This document shows positions 25,853-34,757 of a DNA stretch of 64,000 nucleotides, piece after piece. A program made the position numbers and the translations under genes. The DNA is from Planctomycetota bacterium. Lineage in GTDB: Bacteria > Planctomycetota > Phycisphaerae > UBA1845 > UTPLA1. Below the pieces are notes generated by a model. It did not search any database. It saw nothing but the letters and a program-made list of their open reading frames with translations, and was not told the origin of the DNA. Positions within the stretch are counted from its first letter, which is position 1. Every line of letters starts with the position of its first letter. The stretch spans positions 62,001 to 126,000 of the forward strand of contig JACRIM010000034.1 in assembly GCA_016235815.1 (NCBI GenBank), in the 5' to 3' direction.

Positions 25853-28747
25853 ATGCGTCGCCCGGTGTTCAATGTGTTCCGCGTCATTTTGTTTTCTGCG
25901 TGCTTGTGTAGTCCCGTACTTTGGGAGCTCGGCCCTGGCGTTTCTACTGCCTCTGGGCAGGGATTCGTTTGCCCGATCGCTGATCCGCTCTGTCAGAACC
26001 TCGTTTCACAATGCGTGACCACCACAACCGGCACGCAATGCCGGGCCACGAAAGTAATGTTTGATCCGGCCATTCCAGGCGGCATCCGTCCTTTGAATTG
26101 CGGCTGCACGGTCCAAGGCGCGTGTGGGGCGGTTCTTGTCATTAATAGTCCTACCGGGACTACGATCTCCTGCGATCTTAATTGTCCGGTGCCGCCGGTC
26201 GGGAGTCAGTGCAACGTTTTGGTCAATGGTGTGCCATCCGGGCTTATCGTTGTAAATCCCTTTACGTATCCGCCCGGCACGACGTTTGAATGCGGTTGTG
26301 CGGCTCCGCCTCAGTGTCTGCCGGCGAGCACTGCTACCGGCTGCACCCAAACAACGTGCCCAACTCCCGGACAAGTCTGCCTGCCACGCTGTATCAAGGT
26401 CACGGCAAACGGCCAGCAGATCGTCGTGGACTGCCAGTGCATCCCCGATACGCAATGCCACATTCAACCCGGCCCTGTCCCCGGAACGCCTCTCTGTGTC
26501 GGCACATGTCCTCCCGGCTTCGTCTGCGAGCGCAGCGTAACCTTCAATCCGGCCGATGGATCAACAACTTACTGTTGCGACTGCCAGCCGGATACGACGC
26601 ACTGCCAGCCGACACCCGGTGGTACTTCCTGTCCGCCGACGGCCTGCCCGACACCCAGCGAAACTTGCAAACCCAAATGCATCGAGATTGACTTCCAGGG
26701 TCAGATGCATGTTGTTGCATGTGAATGCGGAAACCCTGACAAATGCCACGCCGTCATCACGGCGACCGGACCGGGTTGCACCGGAATCTGCCCGCCGGGA
26801 CAGGTTTGTGTGCAGAACATTTATCCGACGCCCACCGGTACGGCCTATTGCTGTGAATGCGTTGATGATCCGCCGTTCTGCGAACCGACCACCGACGGTC
26901 AGGGATGCAAGCCCTTCAATTGTCCGCCGGATGCCACGGGTGTCCCGGAAAATTGTCGGCCGCGCTGCGTGCGCACGGTCAACGGCGTATCGAAGGTGAT
27001 TGACTGCGACTGCCGTGGCCAGAATGAGTGCCACGTCGAGGCGCCTGCCGGAACCGTGCCATACTGCAGTGGTGCGTGCCCGCCTGGAACCTACTGCGTG
27101 CAGAACGTCATTCACAATGCCGATGGCTCCGTGGATACGTGCTGCGACTGTCGGCCGGTAGTTTGTGATTGCCCCGGCGACATCGACGGCAACGGCATCC
27201 TAAATGGTTTGGACATTGCCGGATTTATCCGCTGCCTGCTTGGGAATCCGCTGCCGGTGGATAATTGTGCGTGCGTCGATATGGACGGCAACGGGATCTA
27301 CAACAATGTTGATGTTCTCATCTTCATTGACTTCCTGCTGACCAAGCACCAGTGCAATCCGACGCCATGCTGTCCGAAGGCGAATCTGTCGCTGAACATC
27401 GGCACGGGTGTGGCCGATGATGGATCGCTCCTGCCGATCAATAGCCTCGACACAGACTGGATAGTCACGGTTGATGCGTCCGGCGGATCAGTCCCGACGC
27501 CGGCGACGGTTGTTACTCCGAACCCGGCGTGGCTCACCATTCCGGGAACTCGATGGATTTCCGCGAACTTGAACGGTCAGAACGGCAGGTACGAATATGA
27601 GTATTGCTTCTGCCTGGATGATCGATTCAAGAACCCGCAGTTGTCGTTGCAGATCCGTGCTGATGATGCGTCGACACCGCCCTCGCAGGTTTTCCTCAAT
27701 AACAATTACCTGGGCAATGCTGCATCTTTTGGAGCAGCGGTGCCGGCATCACTGTCCACCAACAACGCCGGTTTCTTCCTCAAGGGCCGGAACTGCATCA
27801 AAGTTGTTATTGAAAACGTCGGCGGCCCACCGACCGGATTCAACATGGCCGGAACGGTCACCTCCGTTGACGGCAAGTGCTGCTGTCCGCCGGCGGACTT
27901 GAGCAAGAACCTCAACTCCGGCGTTTATGACGTCAATGGGCCATTCATCCCAGTTGGTCAGGATGATGACACCTGGACCGTGACCTGCGATGCAACCGGC
28001 GGCACCGTCCCGAGGCCGGCGCGAGCCATTGCCCCGCACCCGGCATGGGCCACCATTCCGGGTACCAAGTGGATCTCGGCGACGACCAGCGCGATGAACG
28101 GACTGTACTGCTATCAGTACTGCTTCTGCCTTGATCCGCGATTTAAGAATGCCACATTGACGATGGACCTGCTCGCCGATGATGCGGCGACGGTCTGGCT
28201 CAACGGTGTTCAGATCGGGGCGACGCCGAACGGCTGGGCCTTCCTGAACCCGCCGACGCATATCTTCGTGACCAACCAGGCCCTCTTTAAGGACTGTCAG
28301 AACTGCATCGAGATTCGCGTGGTCAATTCCGGCGGTGTCATCACCGGCATGGACGTGGCCGCGACGATTACCGCGCAGGATGGCCTGTGCTGCGATGATC
28401 GCCAATTGTCGTGCTGCCTGGGTACCGTGGGATGTGTGGACCTCGCGCCGGGAACGAATCAGTGCCCCGGACCAGGAACACTCATTCCAGGACCGTGCGA
28501 GAACAGCCAGTCGTGCTGCTTGCCCAATGGGTCATGCGTGTTCATCTCGCCGAAGTGCTGTCGGGTCAGCGGCGGAACCGTCCTGCCGGCCGCCATCGCG
28601 TGTAGCGGGACCGCACAGGCGTGTTGCATTCCATCGGGAGGTGTCCCGTGCGGCGTCTGCGTCATGGTAGATCCGGCATGCTGTGTCGCGACCTACGGCG
28701 GTGTGCCGCAAGGCCCTGGTTCATTCTGCCCACCGCCTCCTCCCTGA
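25853..28747 (+). CDS. Large secreted cysteine-rich modular protein with internal dockerin-like domain
   Basis: 964 aa. Signal peptide at 1-35. Residues of about 150-440 hold three cysteine-rich repeats of roughly 95 aa each, with recurring elements CPTPxQxCxPxC, CxCxxxxxCH, CxGxCPPGxxC and CCxC. A dockerin-like module follows (about 442-500: GDIDGNGILNGLDIAGF and DMDGNGIYNNVDVLIF). Then come two beta modules of about 165 aa each that share PxPAWxTIPGTxWISA and YxYCFCLDxRFKN, probably carbohydrate- or ligand-binding. A cysteine-rich tail closes the protein. The very high cysteine content implies many disulfides outside the cell. No enzyme signature is visible; an adhesin or cell-surface structural role is an inference. 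Confidence 0.75.
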   Translation: MRRPVFNVFRVILFSACLCSPVLWELGPGVSTASGQGFVCPIADPLCQNLVSQCVTTTTGTQCRATKVMFDPAIPGGIRPLNCGCTVQGACGAVLVINSPTGTTISCDLNCPVPPVGSQCNVLVNGVPSGLIVVNPFTYPPGTTFECGCAAPPQCLPASTATGCTQTTCPTPGQVCLPRCIKVTANGQQIVVDCQCIPDTQCHIQPGPVPGTPLCVGTCPPGFVCERSVTFNPADGSTTYCCDCQPDTTHCQPTPGGTSCPPTACPTPSETCKPKCIEIDFQGQMHVVACECGNPDKCHAVITATGPGCTGICPPGQVCVQNIYPTPTGTAYCCECVDDPPFCEPTTDGQGCKPFNCPPDATGVPENCRPRCVRTVNGVSKVIDCDCRGQNECHVEAPAGTVPYCSGACPPGTYCVQNVIHNADGSVDTCCDCRPVVCDCPGDIDGNGILNGLDIAGFIRCLLGNPLPVDNCACVDMDGNGIYNNVDVLIFIDFLLTKHQCNPTPCCPKANLSLNIGTGVADDGSLLPINSLDTDWIVTVDASGGSVPTPATVVTPNPAWLTIPGTRWISANLNGQNGRYEYEYCFCLDDRFKNPQLSLQIRADDASTPPSQVFLNNNYLGNAASFGAAVPASLSTNNAGFFLKGRNCIKVVIENVGGPPTGFNMAGTVTSVDGKCCCPPADLSKNLNSGVYDVNGPFIPVGQDDDTWTVTCDATGGTVPRPARAIAPHPAWATIPGTKWISATTSAMNGLYCYQYCFCLDPRFKNATLTMDLLADDAATVWLNGVQIGATPNGWAFLNPPTHIFVTNQALFKDCQNCIEIRVVNSGGVITGMDVAATITAQDGLCCDDRQLSCCLGTVGCVDLAPGTNQCPGPGTLIPGPCENSQSCCLPNGSCVFISPKCCRVSGGTVLPAAIACSGTAQACCIPSGGVPCGVCVMVDPACCVATYGGVPQGPGSFCPPPPP

Positions 28748-28803
28748 GAGAGCGGAGGTGATGCCACGCGATGATTGCGTCGTGTGGATCAACAATTGAT
28801 TAC

Positions 28804-28843
28804 AAACAAAAAGCCCGTGGCGAGCGCCACGGGCTTTTTGTTT
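28804..28843. terminator. Strong bidirectional intrinsic terminator
   Basis: Perfect 18-bp stem with a four-base loop (GAGC), GC-rich core GCCCGTGGC and A-run/T-run flanks on both sides, so it can stop transcription from either direction. It separates the convergent cysteine-rich protein gene and smc. Confidence 0.93.
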
Positions 28844-28876
28844 GAATGTATTTGGGAATAATACGGAACCTGACGT

Positions 28877-31800
28877 TCAGGCAACCGCCGGCTGCTTGCG
28901 ATCTTCCTCGAATCGCACGCTCACTCGCTTCGAGACGCCAGCCTCCTGCATGGTGATGCCGTACATCACGTCGGCGATGCTCATCGTGCGCTTGGAGTGG
29001 GTGATGACGATGAACTGGCTGAGCGAGACGAATTCCTGAATGACGTGGTTGAAGCGGATGTTATTGGCCTCGTCCAGCGGGGCGTCGACTTCGTCCAGCA
29101 CCACAAAGGGCGACGGGCGGCTGCGGAAAACGGCCATGAGCAGGGCGATGGTCGTCAGGGCTTTCTCGCCGCCGGAGAGGAGGCTGATGCTCTGCGGCTC
29201 CTTGCCGGGGGGGCGGGCCATGATTTCGATGCCGCATTCCAAGACGTCGGTCTCGTTGAGCAGGGTCAATTCGGCCTTGCCGCCGCCGAAGAGCTTCTTG
29301 AAGAGGGCAGTGAAGTGTTCGGCCACGCTCTTAAAGGTTTCGAGGAAGCGTTGCTGGGATTCGAGATTGAGCTTGTCGATCAACTCGATCAGTTGTTTTT
29401 CGCTGGTGCGCAGGTCGGTGAGCTGGGTGCTCAGGAACTCCTGACGCTGCTCAAGCTGAGCCTGTTCGTCAATGGCGTCAAGATTCACGTTGCCGAGGCG
29501 TTCGATTTTCTGGCGAAGATCATTGATCTCGGCCTCGACGGCGGGCCAGTCTTCGTCCTCGGTCGGTGTGTAACCTTGATACTGTTCTTCAAGGTTGACG
29601 GAGAGTTCTTCGGCAATTCGCGCGATCAGGTCCTCAAGGCGGACGCGGACTTCCTGCAGCTTGATCTGGCGATCATGAAGCTGGGCGTCGACCTGTTCGA
29701 GATCGGCGCGAAGTTGACGGGCGGCGGCGGCGAGCTGCTCGACTTGTGTGCGGCGGTCGTCGCGTTCGGTTCGTAAGGCGTACGACTGCTCGGTCAGCGA
29801 CGTGTGTTCGGTCTTGAGATCGGCCAGTGTCTGCTTGGCCGTTTCCATCTGCCGCTGGGATTGATCGATTCGCTCCTGGGCCTCAATGACGTCGCGTTCG
29901 GCCTTGTCGCGGTCGGTCTGCAACTGAATCTTGGCGGATTGCAGATCGCGCACTGACTCGGCCACGCCGGCACGACGTTGCGACAATTCACCGGAGCGAA
30001 CGCGGGCGGCGGTGATCTGCTCGGCGATGGTCTGGCGGCGAACAGCAAGCTCCTCCAATCGGGCGGAAAGCTGCTGCACCATCCGCTCGCCCTCGCTGCT
30101 GCGCGTTTCCAGTTGGGTCAAGGCCTCCTGGCTGGCTTTTCCACGCTCCTGCATCTGCGTGAGGCTTTGCATGAGCATGGCCACCTCGGTCGCGATGACG
30201 GGGCGCTCGGCCGAAAGCTGGCGAACGATTTCATCCACGCTGGATAGCTGCGCCACGGTTTCGACGCGCTGCGTGTTGGCTTCGTAAATGGCGGTGCGGA
30301 GGTTCTGCTGCAATTGATCGAGGTGGCTGATTTCCGACTCGCTCGCGGAGAGTTGTTCGGACAATGAACCGATGCGGCCTTCCACTTCTTCCAGTTGGAC
30401 GGACAGTTCGCGCAGTTCGCTGCGACGGCTGATCAGGCCGGTACCCGTGCCGAGCGGCCCGACGCCGACGCGGCCGTCCGGCTCCCACACCAAACCATCC
30501 ATGGTGACAAAGCGTGCGATGCCGGCGTCGAGTTTCGCCAGGCGGCGGGCGTCGGCCGTGCTTTCCACGACATAGGTGCGGCCGAGGAGGTGCCGGGCAA
30601 GCCGTTCGCAGTCGGCTGGATAGCGCACCCAATCGAGCAAATTGGCGATAAACCCTTCCTGGCCGGACAGATCGGGACCGCCGATGGCCGGCGGCACGGC
30701 GTCGAGGCAGAATGCCCGGACCGGGCCGGACAATTCGGCAATGGCGTCACGATCTTCCAAGAGGGCATCCCGCTGATCGACGATGAGGTATTTTTCGTAA
30801 TTGCCGAGCACGGCTTCGACCAAGCCAGCGTGGGCGACATCGGCTTCGAAGAGTTCACCGACGGCGCCGCGGACGTAAGCAAAGGCTTGAGGCCTGAGGC
30901 TTGAGTCTTGAGAACTGAGGGCGGCATCTCGTTTTTCGAGGATTTCTCTCGCGCCGGTCAAGAGGCCTTCGTGCTTGCGATCCATTTCCGCGAGCAACTG
31001 ACGGCGGCTGTCGAGGCCGCTGCGGTATTCCTTTGCGGCGGCGAGTTGATCCTGAAATGCGACGCGTTGGCGGGCCGCTTCGCCGGAACGTTCGCGCGTC
31101 TCGTTGAGCGCCTTCGTCTGATCGGCGATCAAGACGTCGATTTCGTCCCGCCGATTGACCATTTGCTGCGATCGGCCCATTGCTTCGGCCAATTCGGTGG
31201 CGATGACTGCGTCGCGTTCGTCCAGCTTTGCTTTCTGCTGTGTGAGTGATTCGTGCTGAAGGTTCAGCCCCTGGATTTCATTGTGAAGCTGGCTGGTGCG
31301 TCGGAGCAGGTCGATGATGCCGGCCTTCTCGTCTTCGAGGCGCGAGTGGGTTTCGTGTTGTTCGTGGGCATGGGCGCGATCCTCTTCCTGCAGGCGCAGC
31401 AGGTCTTCATGCACCGTGGCCAGCTCGGCTTCGATTTCCGCCGCGGCCGCGTTGCCTTCGGCGATTTTCGCGTCGAGGGCCGCGACCTGCTCATCAAAGC
31501 CGGCGAGGCGTTCGCGCGAGCGGGCCAACAGATGCGACTGATCGGCAATGCGTCGCTCGGATGCGGCGATGCGCTCTTCGTGGGCCGTGATCTGTGACGC
31601 CGCGGTGAGCAGTTTGCCTTCCGTTTGGGATATCTCGCGTTCGAGGTCGTTGATGCGTACATTCGCGGAGCTTGTCTCGGCGTCGTTGTTCGACAATTCA
31701 GTTCGGATTCGCGTGCCGTTGTCAGACAATTCGCTGATGACGGCGTCCAACTCGTCGCCACCCACTTTCAATCGGTGATACTCGGCAAGGGCGTAGCGGC

Positions 31801-32479
31801 TGCGCAATTCACGAAGCTGCTGCACATATTGCTGATAGTTTCGCGCCTTGCCGGCTGCGAGCTTTACGCTGCGCAGGCGCTTATCGACTTCGTCGACGAT
31901 GTCCTGCAGGCGCAGCAGATTCTGATTGACGCGTTCGAGGCGGCGCTGGGCTTCTTTCTTGCGGACTTTGTATTTGCTGATGCCCGCGGCTTCTTCAAAG
32001 ATGAGCCGGCGGTCTGTCGGGTTGGCCTGAAGCAACACATCGAGGCGGCCCTGCTCGATCATGCTATAGGCATCAACGCCCACGCCGGTGTCGAGGAAGA
32101 GTTCCTTGATATCCTTGAGCCGGCACGACTGGCCGTTCATCAGGTACTCGCTCTCGCCGGAGCGAAACAATTTCCGCGAGACGACGACTTCGGTCTGGTC
32201 GGTGGGGAGCGTGCCGTCGGTGTTGTCAAAGGTCAGGTCGACCTGCGCCATGCTCATGCTCTTGCGCGTGCCTGAGCCATTGAAGATGACGTCCATCATC
32301 TGCTTGCCGCGCAGGCTCTTGGCGGATTGTTCGCCGAGGACCCACTTGATGGCGTCGACGACGTTGCTCTTGCCGCAGCCGTTGGGGCCGACGATACAGG
32401 TGATGCCGGGACCGAAATCGAGTTCGGTCTTGTCGGCAAAGCTCTTAAATCCGGTGGCTGTGAGTTTCTTGAGAATCAT
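28877..32479 (-). CDS. smc: Chromosome partition protein SMC
   Basis: 1200-aa SMC ATPase, which with ScpA/ScpB organises and segregates the chromosome. N-terminal head with Walker A GPNGCGKSN, two long coiled coils (about 170-500 and 680-1030), a hinge near 530-670, and C-terminal signature LLSGGEKALT plus Walker B VVLDEVDAPLDEAN. The start MILKKLTATGFKSF at 32479 is preferred to one 18 bases upstream. Codons 521-532, at the coil-to-hinge junction, are encoded by a five-unit heptanucleotide tandem repeat giving LSSQDSSLRPQA, an unusual insertion for a conserved gene. Confidence 0.95.
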   Translation of the reverse strand: MILKKLTATGFKSFADKTELDFGPGITCIVGPNGCGKSNVVDAIKWVLGEQSAKSLRGKQMMDVIFNGSGTRKSMSMAQVDLTFDNTDGTLPTDQTEVVVSRKLFRSGESEYLMNGQSCRLKDIKELFLDTGVGVDAYSMIEQGRLDVLLQANPTDRRLIFEEAAGISKYKVRKKEAQRRLERVNQNLLRLQDIVDEVDKRLRSVKLAAGKARNYQQYVQQLRELRSRYALAEYHRLKVGGDELDAVISELSDNGTRIRTELSNNDAETSSANVRINDLEREISQTEGKLLTAASQITAHEERIAASERRIADQSHLLARSRERLAGFDEQVAALDAKIAEGNAAAAEIEAELATVHEDLLRLQEEDRAHAHEQHETHSRLEDEKAGIIDLLRRTSQLHNEIQGLNLQHESLTQQKAKLDERDAVIATELAEAMGRSQQMVNRRDEIDVLIADQTKALNETRERSGEAARQRVAFQDQLAAAKEYRSGLDSRRQLLAEMDRKHEGLLTGAREILEKRDAALSSQDSSLRPQAFAYVRGAVGELFEADVAHAGLVEAVLGNYEKYLIVDQRDALLEDRDAIAELSGPVRAFCLDAVPPAIGGPDLSGQEGFIANLLDWVRYPADCERLARHLLGRTYVVESTADARRLAKLDAGIARFVTMDGLVWEPDGRVGVGPLGTGTGLISRRSELRELSVQLEEVEGRIGSLSEQLSASESEISHLDQLQQNLRTAIYEANTQRVETVAQLSSVDEIVRQLSAERPVIATEVAMLMQSLTQMQERGKASQEALTQLETRSSEGERMVQQLSARLEELAVRRQTIAEQITAARVRSGELSQRRAGVAESVRDLQSAKIQLQTDRDKAERDVIEAQERIDQSQRQMETAKQTLADLKTEHTSLTEQSYALRTERDDRRTQVEQLAAAARQLRADLEQVDAQLHDRQIKLQEVRVRLEDLIARIAEELSVNLEEQYQGYTPTEDEDWPAVEAEINDLRQKIERLGNVNLDAIDEQAQLEQRQEFLSTQLTDLRTSEKQLIELIDKLNLESQQRFLETFKSVAEHFTALFKKLFGGGKAELTLLNETDVLECGIEIMARPPGKEPQSISLLSGGEKALTTIALLMAVFRSRPSPFVVLDEVDAPLDEANNIRFNHVIQEFVSLSQFIVITHSKRTMSIADVMYGITMQEAGVSKRVSVRFEEDRKQPAVA
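30885..30919. repeat. Heptanucleotide tandem repeat inside smc
   Basis: Five 7-base units on the plus strand: GCTTGAG, GCCTGAG, GCTTGAG, TCTTGAG, AACTGAG. The total of 35 bases is not a multiple of three. Gain or loss of one or two units would shift the smc frame; three units would add or remove seven residues. Confidence 0.9.
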
Positions 32480-32655
32480 CCGCTTGCCGGCCTCCATGCC
32501 GCAACCTGGCTTAAAATCGGTCCCCCCCAGAACGCTCCAAGGCGTTCAGTCTACGGGCTTTGCGCTAGAATTGCCAGTTGAAAATCGGCGAAAACGCGCA
32601 CCGGGAGCCGAACGGGTCGTTGGGGGTCTGGTTGGAAACCAGTTGGTCGAGAGGC

Positions 32656-33381
32656 TTATCGACGTCGGCGAGTCAAAGCCAGACCGCCCGCAAACATGAG
32701 GCACAAGGTCGATGGCTCGGGGAAAGGGTTGTAGAGCAGCGAGTCGATTCCAATGTAGGAGCCGTTGAAGCCTGCGCTTCCACTGCCTTCAACGAAATAA
32801 CGGAAAGCCAGGCGTCCCTGGGTCGGCGCGCCGATGCCGCTGAGAACGATGTTGAACTGTTGCCATTGCGCCGTCGGGTAGCCCGCCATGGTGTAAGTCG
32901 GGTTGATGTCGAGGAGGAGTGTGGTGAAATCGCCGACGCTGGTGTCCGTGGCTCCGACATTTCCCGAGGCCCCGTTGAGGCTCATTCGGACCTGCATTCG
33001 GTCGTAGCCGAAACTGCCAACGGCCGAGCTGCGTGTCCAGAAGGAAAGCGTGTCGCCGTTGGAAAGGGTTCGCGTCGGGAGGATGGCCCAGTTGCTGATG
33101 TTGCCGGCTCCGAAGCAGCCCGCGCCTCCGGTGTTGCAGAGGTTTGCGGCGAGGTAGCTGGTCGCCGCGCCGTCCTGTGCCGAGAAAGGCGACGAAGCCC
33201 CCTGGAACCAGTTTGTATCGCCCAGCGGATTGCTGTTGTTCGTGAACGTCCAGCCGTCCGGCATGAGCAGGTTGATATCCTCGAAGCCGACGTTCATCGG
33301 CTGGGCATGCACAGAGCGCGCGGCCACGGCAACTGCCGAAACGGCAATGAGCAAACCCGTGATAAATCGCTTTGCCTGCAC
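32656..33381 (-). CDS. PEP-CTERM sorted secreted protein
   Basis: 241 aa. Signal peptide at 1-26 (ends SVHAQ), a beta-sandwich body of the choice-of-anchor/lectin-like type (about 30-215), and a C-terminal sorting signal FPEPSTLCLMFAGGLALTRRRR: the PEP motif, a hydrophobic helix and a basic tail. PEP-CTERM proteins are cut and anchored or released by an exosortase, typically together with exopolysaccharide. No exosortase lies in this window. It sits upstream of smc on the same strand with a 176-base gap and has its own promoter. Confidence 0.85.
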   Translation of the reverse strand: MQAKRFITGLLIAVSAVAVAARSVHAQPMNVGFEDINLLMPDGWTFTNNSNPLGDTNWFQGASSPFSAQDGAATSYLAANLCNTGGAGCFGAGNISNWAILPTRTLSNGDTLSFWTRSSAVGSFGYDRMQVRMSLNGASGNVGATDTSVGDFTTLLLDINPTYTMAGYPTAQWQQFNIVLSGIGAPTQGRLAFRYFVEGSGSAGFNGSYIGIDSLLYNPFPEPSTLCLMFAGGLALTRRRR

Positions 33382-33524
33382 AAGGACCCCTATGAGGCGA
33401 CTGTCCGGCCGATGCCGTGATGCAAGCGGCTGCGCGCGGACAGGTCACATTCCCCTCCAACGTCACCGTGCGAGGATGGCACGAACCGGGTGTAGCCGGA
33501 ACGGGGTGAGGCTGGAACCACATT

Positions 33525-33553
33525 ATTAGATGGCAAAACAGGGGCTACGTCAA
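33525..33553 (-). promoter_or_regulatory. Promoter of the PEP-CTERM gene
   Basis: On the minus strand: TTGACG (33553-33548), a 17-base spacer and TCTAAT (33530-33525). Each box is one base from consensus. The leader would be about 135 bases. Confidence 0.55.
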
Positions 33554-33624
33554 GAGAACGCCTGAAATATGGTGTTCTCGGACCCGTGACGCGAACGGAG
33601 TGCTCCAATTCGCAGCCGCCCGAC

Positions 33625-33987
33625 CTAGTCCTTCTTGATTGTGGTGTTTCCCCTTGTTTCCGCAACGGGCTGGCCTTGGCGCTCGGTCTTGATGCCGGGG
33701 GCGGCACCGGCCCACTCGCCGGATTTTCCATCCATCCATTCTTTGCGAGTCACGACACCGCGCTCGTCGAAGTGGACCGTTGCGTGGATGTGCTTGTCCT
33801 CGTCTTCGAACTCCCACTGGTTCGGCGTCTCGATTTCGGGGGCGCCGAGGGTCATTCGGACTTCATCCTTGGCCGAGGTGCCTTCCTTGATCATTTCCCA
33901 GTTCTGCCGCGTCATCTTGTTTTGGGCGCAACCGACGATCATCGTCGCGCCGGCCAGACACGTCAGCCACTTCATGCTCGCCTTCAT
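33625..33987 (-). CDS. Lipoprotein, SmpA/OmlA (BamE)-like
   Basis: 120 aa. Lipoprotein signal MKASMKWLTCLAGATMIVGC with lipobox Cys near residue 20. The mature part resembles the SmpA/OmlA fold: NWEMIKEGTSAKDEVRMTLGAPE, then a two-stranded beta part. Such lipoproteins stabilise outer-membrane assembly or bind partners in the envelope. The start at 33987 has AAGGAG upstream. It follows the next lipoprotein gene after 17 bases, likely the same operon. Confidence 0.7.
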   Translation of the reverse strand: MKASMKWLTCLAGATMIVGCAQNKMTRQNWEMIKEGTSAKDEVRMTLGAPEIETPNQWEFEDEDKHIHATVHFDERGVVTRKEWMDGKSGEWAGAAPGIKTERQGQPVAETRGNTTIKKD

Positions 33988-34004
33988 GATGCACTCCTTG
34001 GCCG

Positions 34005-34598
34005 TTACGGCTGTTTGTTGCCGACGGCGTTGATGATTTCTTCTTTGTTGGGGCGAAACTCGAATCGATATTCGTCGAACAGTCGTGTTGCGCCGCGAGC
34101 CTGAAAACTTGCCACGAGGACGTAGCGACTCTCGGTGGGGAGGGGCTTGCCTTCCCAACTGAGTTGGAATTCGTAAGTGGAGGTCACACGCTCCCAGAAG
34201 CGTTTCTGTGCGTCGGGGCCGAGGACGGGTTGGGTCCACTGTTGGATTAAGTCGCCCTTGTTGTTTCCGATGGCGGGTTTGTAGGCATAAAGCTCGAAGA
34301 TGAACACACCGTAGGCCTTCACCGGATCGCCGGCGGAGTCGAGCGGCCGGAGCGAAACGGAAATGCCGTCGGGGATGGCGTCTTCGTCAAAACTTCGAGG
34401 CTTGGTGAAGGGGAGAATGCGGATGGCGGTAGGGGAATAATATTTGACGAGTTCGTCGGTGCCAGGCCCTTCACCCATTTCGCTGATCTCGCCGCGCTTG
34501 CAGTTGGCGGCGATCAACATCGGCACGAAGGCGATGAGCAGCATCGCTCGAATCATCATGCGGGGGTGTGGAAACAAGACAGTCCTTTGCCGACTCAT
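34005..34598 (-). CDS. Hypothetical lipoprotein-like secreted protein
   Basis: 197 aa. The hydrophobic segment MIRAMLLIAFVPMLIAANC ends in a possible lipobox Cys. If the start is ATG 34559, the signal peptide has the usual length; from 34598 it has an extra basic stretch (MSRQRTVLFPHPR). The mature part is predicted to be beta-rich (ISVSLRPLDSAGDPVKAYGVFIFELYAY) with no family recognised. Upstream partner of the SmpA-like lipoprotein gene. Confidence 0.6.
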   Translation of the reverse strand: MSRQRTVLFPHPRMMIRAMLLIAFVPMLIAANCKRGEISEMGEGPGTDELVKYYSPTAIRILPFTKPRSFDEDAIPDGISVSLRPLDSAGDPVKAYGVFIFELYAYKPAIGNNKGDLIQQWTQPVLGPDAQKRFWERVTSTYEFQLSWEGKPLPTESRYVLVASFQARGATRLFDEYRFEFRPNKEEIINAVGNKQP

Positions 34599-34626
34599 GG
34601 GAATGGGCCTCCCATCCTCGGCGGCG

Positions 34627-34654
34627 ATTGTAGCCCGCTTGTAAGTGGCGTCAA
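34627..34654 (-). promoter_or_regulatory. Promoter of the lipoprotein pair
   Basis: On the minus strand: TTGACG (34654-34649), a 16-base spacer and TACAAT (34632-34627). It leads into the start at 34598 with a short leader. Confidence 0.5.
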
Positions 34655-34757
34655 CGAGAAAGCAAAGCCGTGTTCGTGGGTTGACAAGTCGTGCCTGAGC
34701 CAAAACCATCACCGATTGAGCCGATCTCGCGAGCATTGGATCGGCAGGGACATCGCC

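Noticed and set aside
28748-28800. Second hairpin just before the terminator (CCACGCGATG...CGTCGTGTGG)
   Set aside because: Several mismatches in the stem; the perfect 18-bp stem next to it explains termination.
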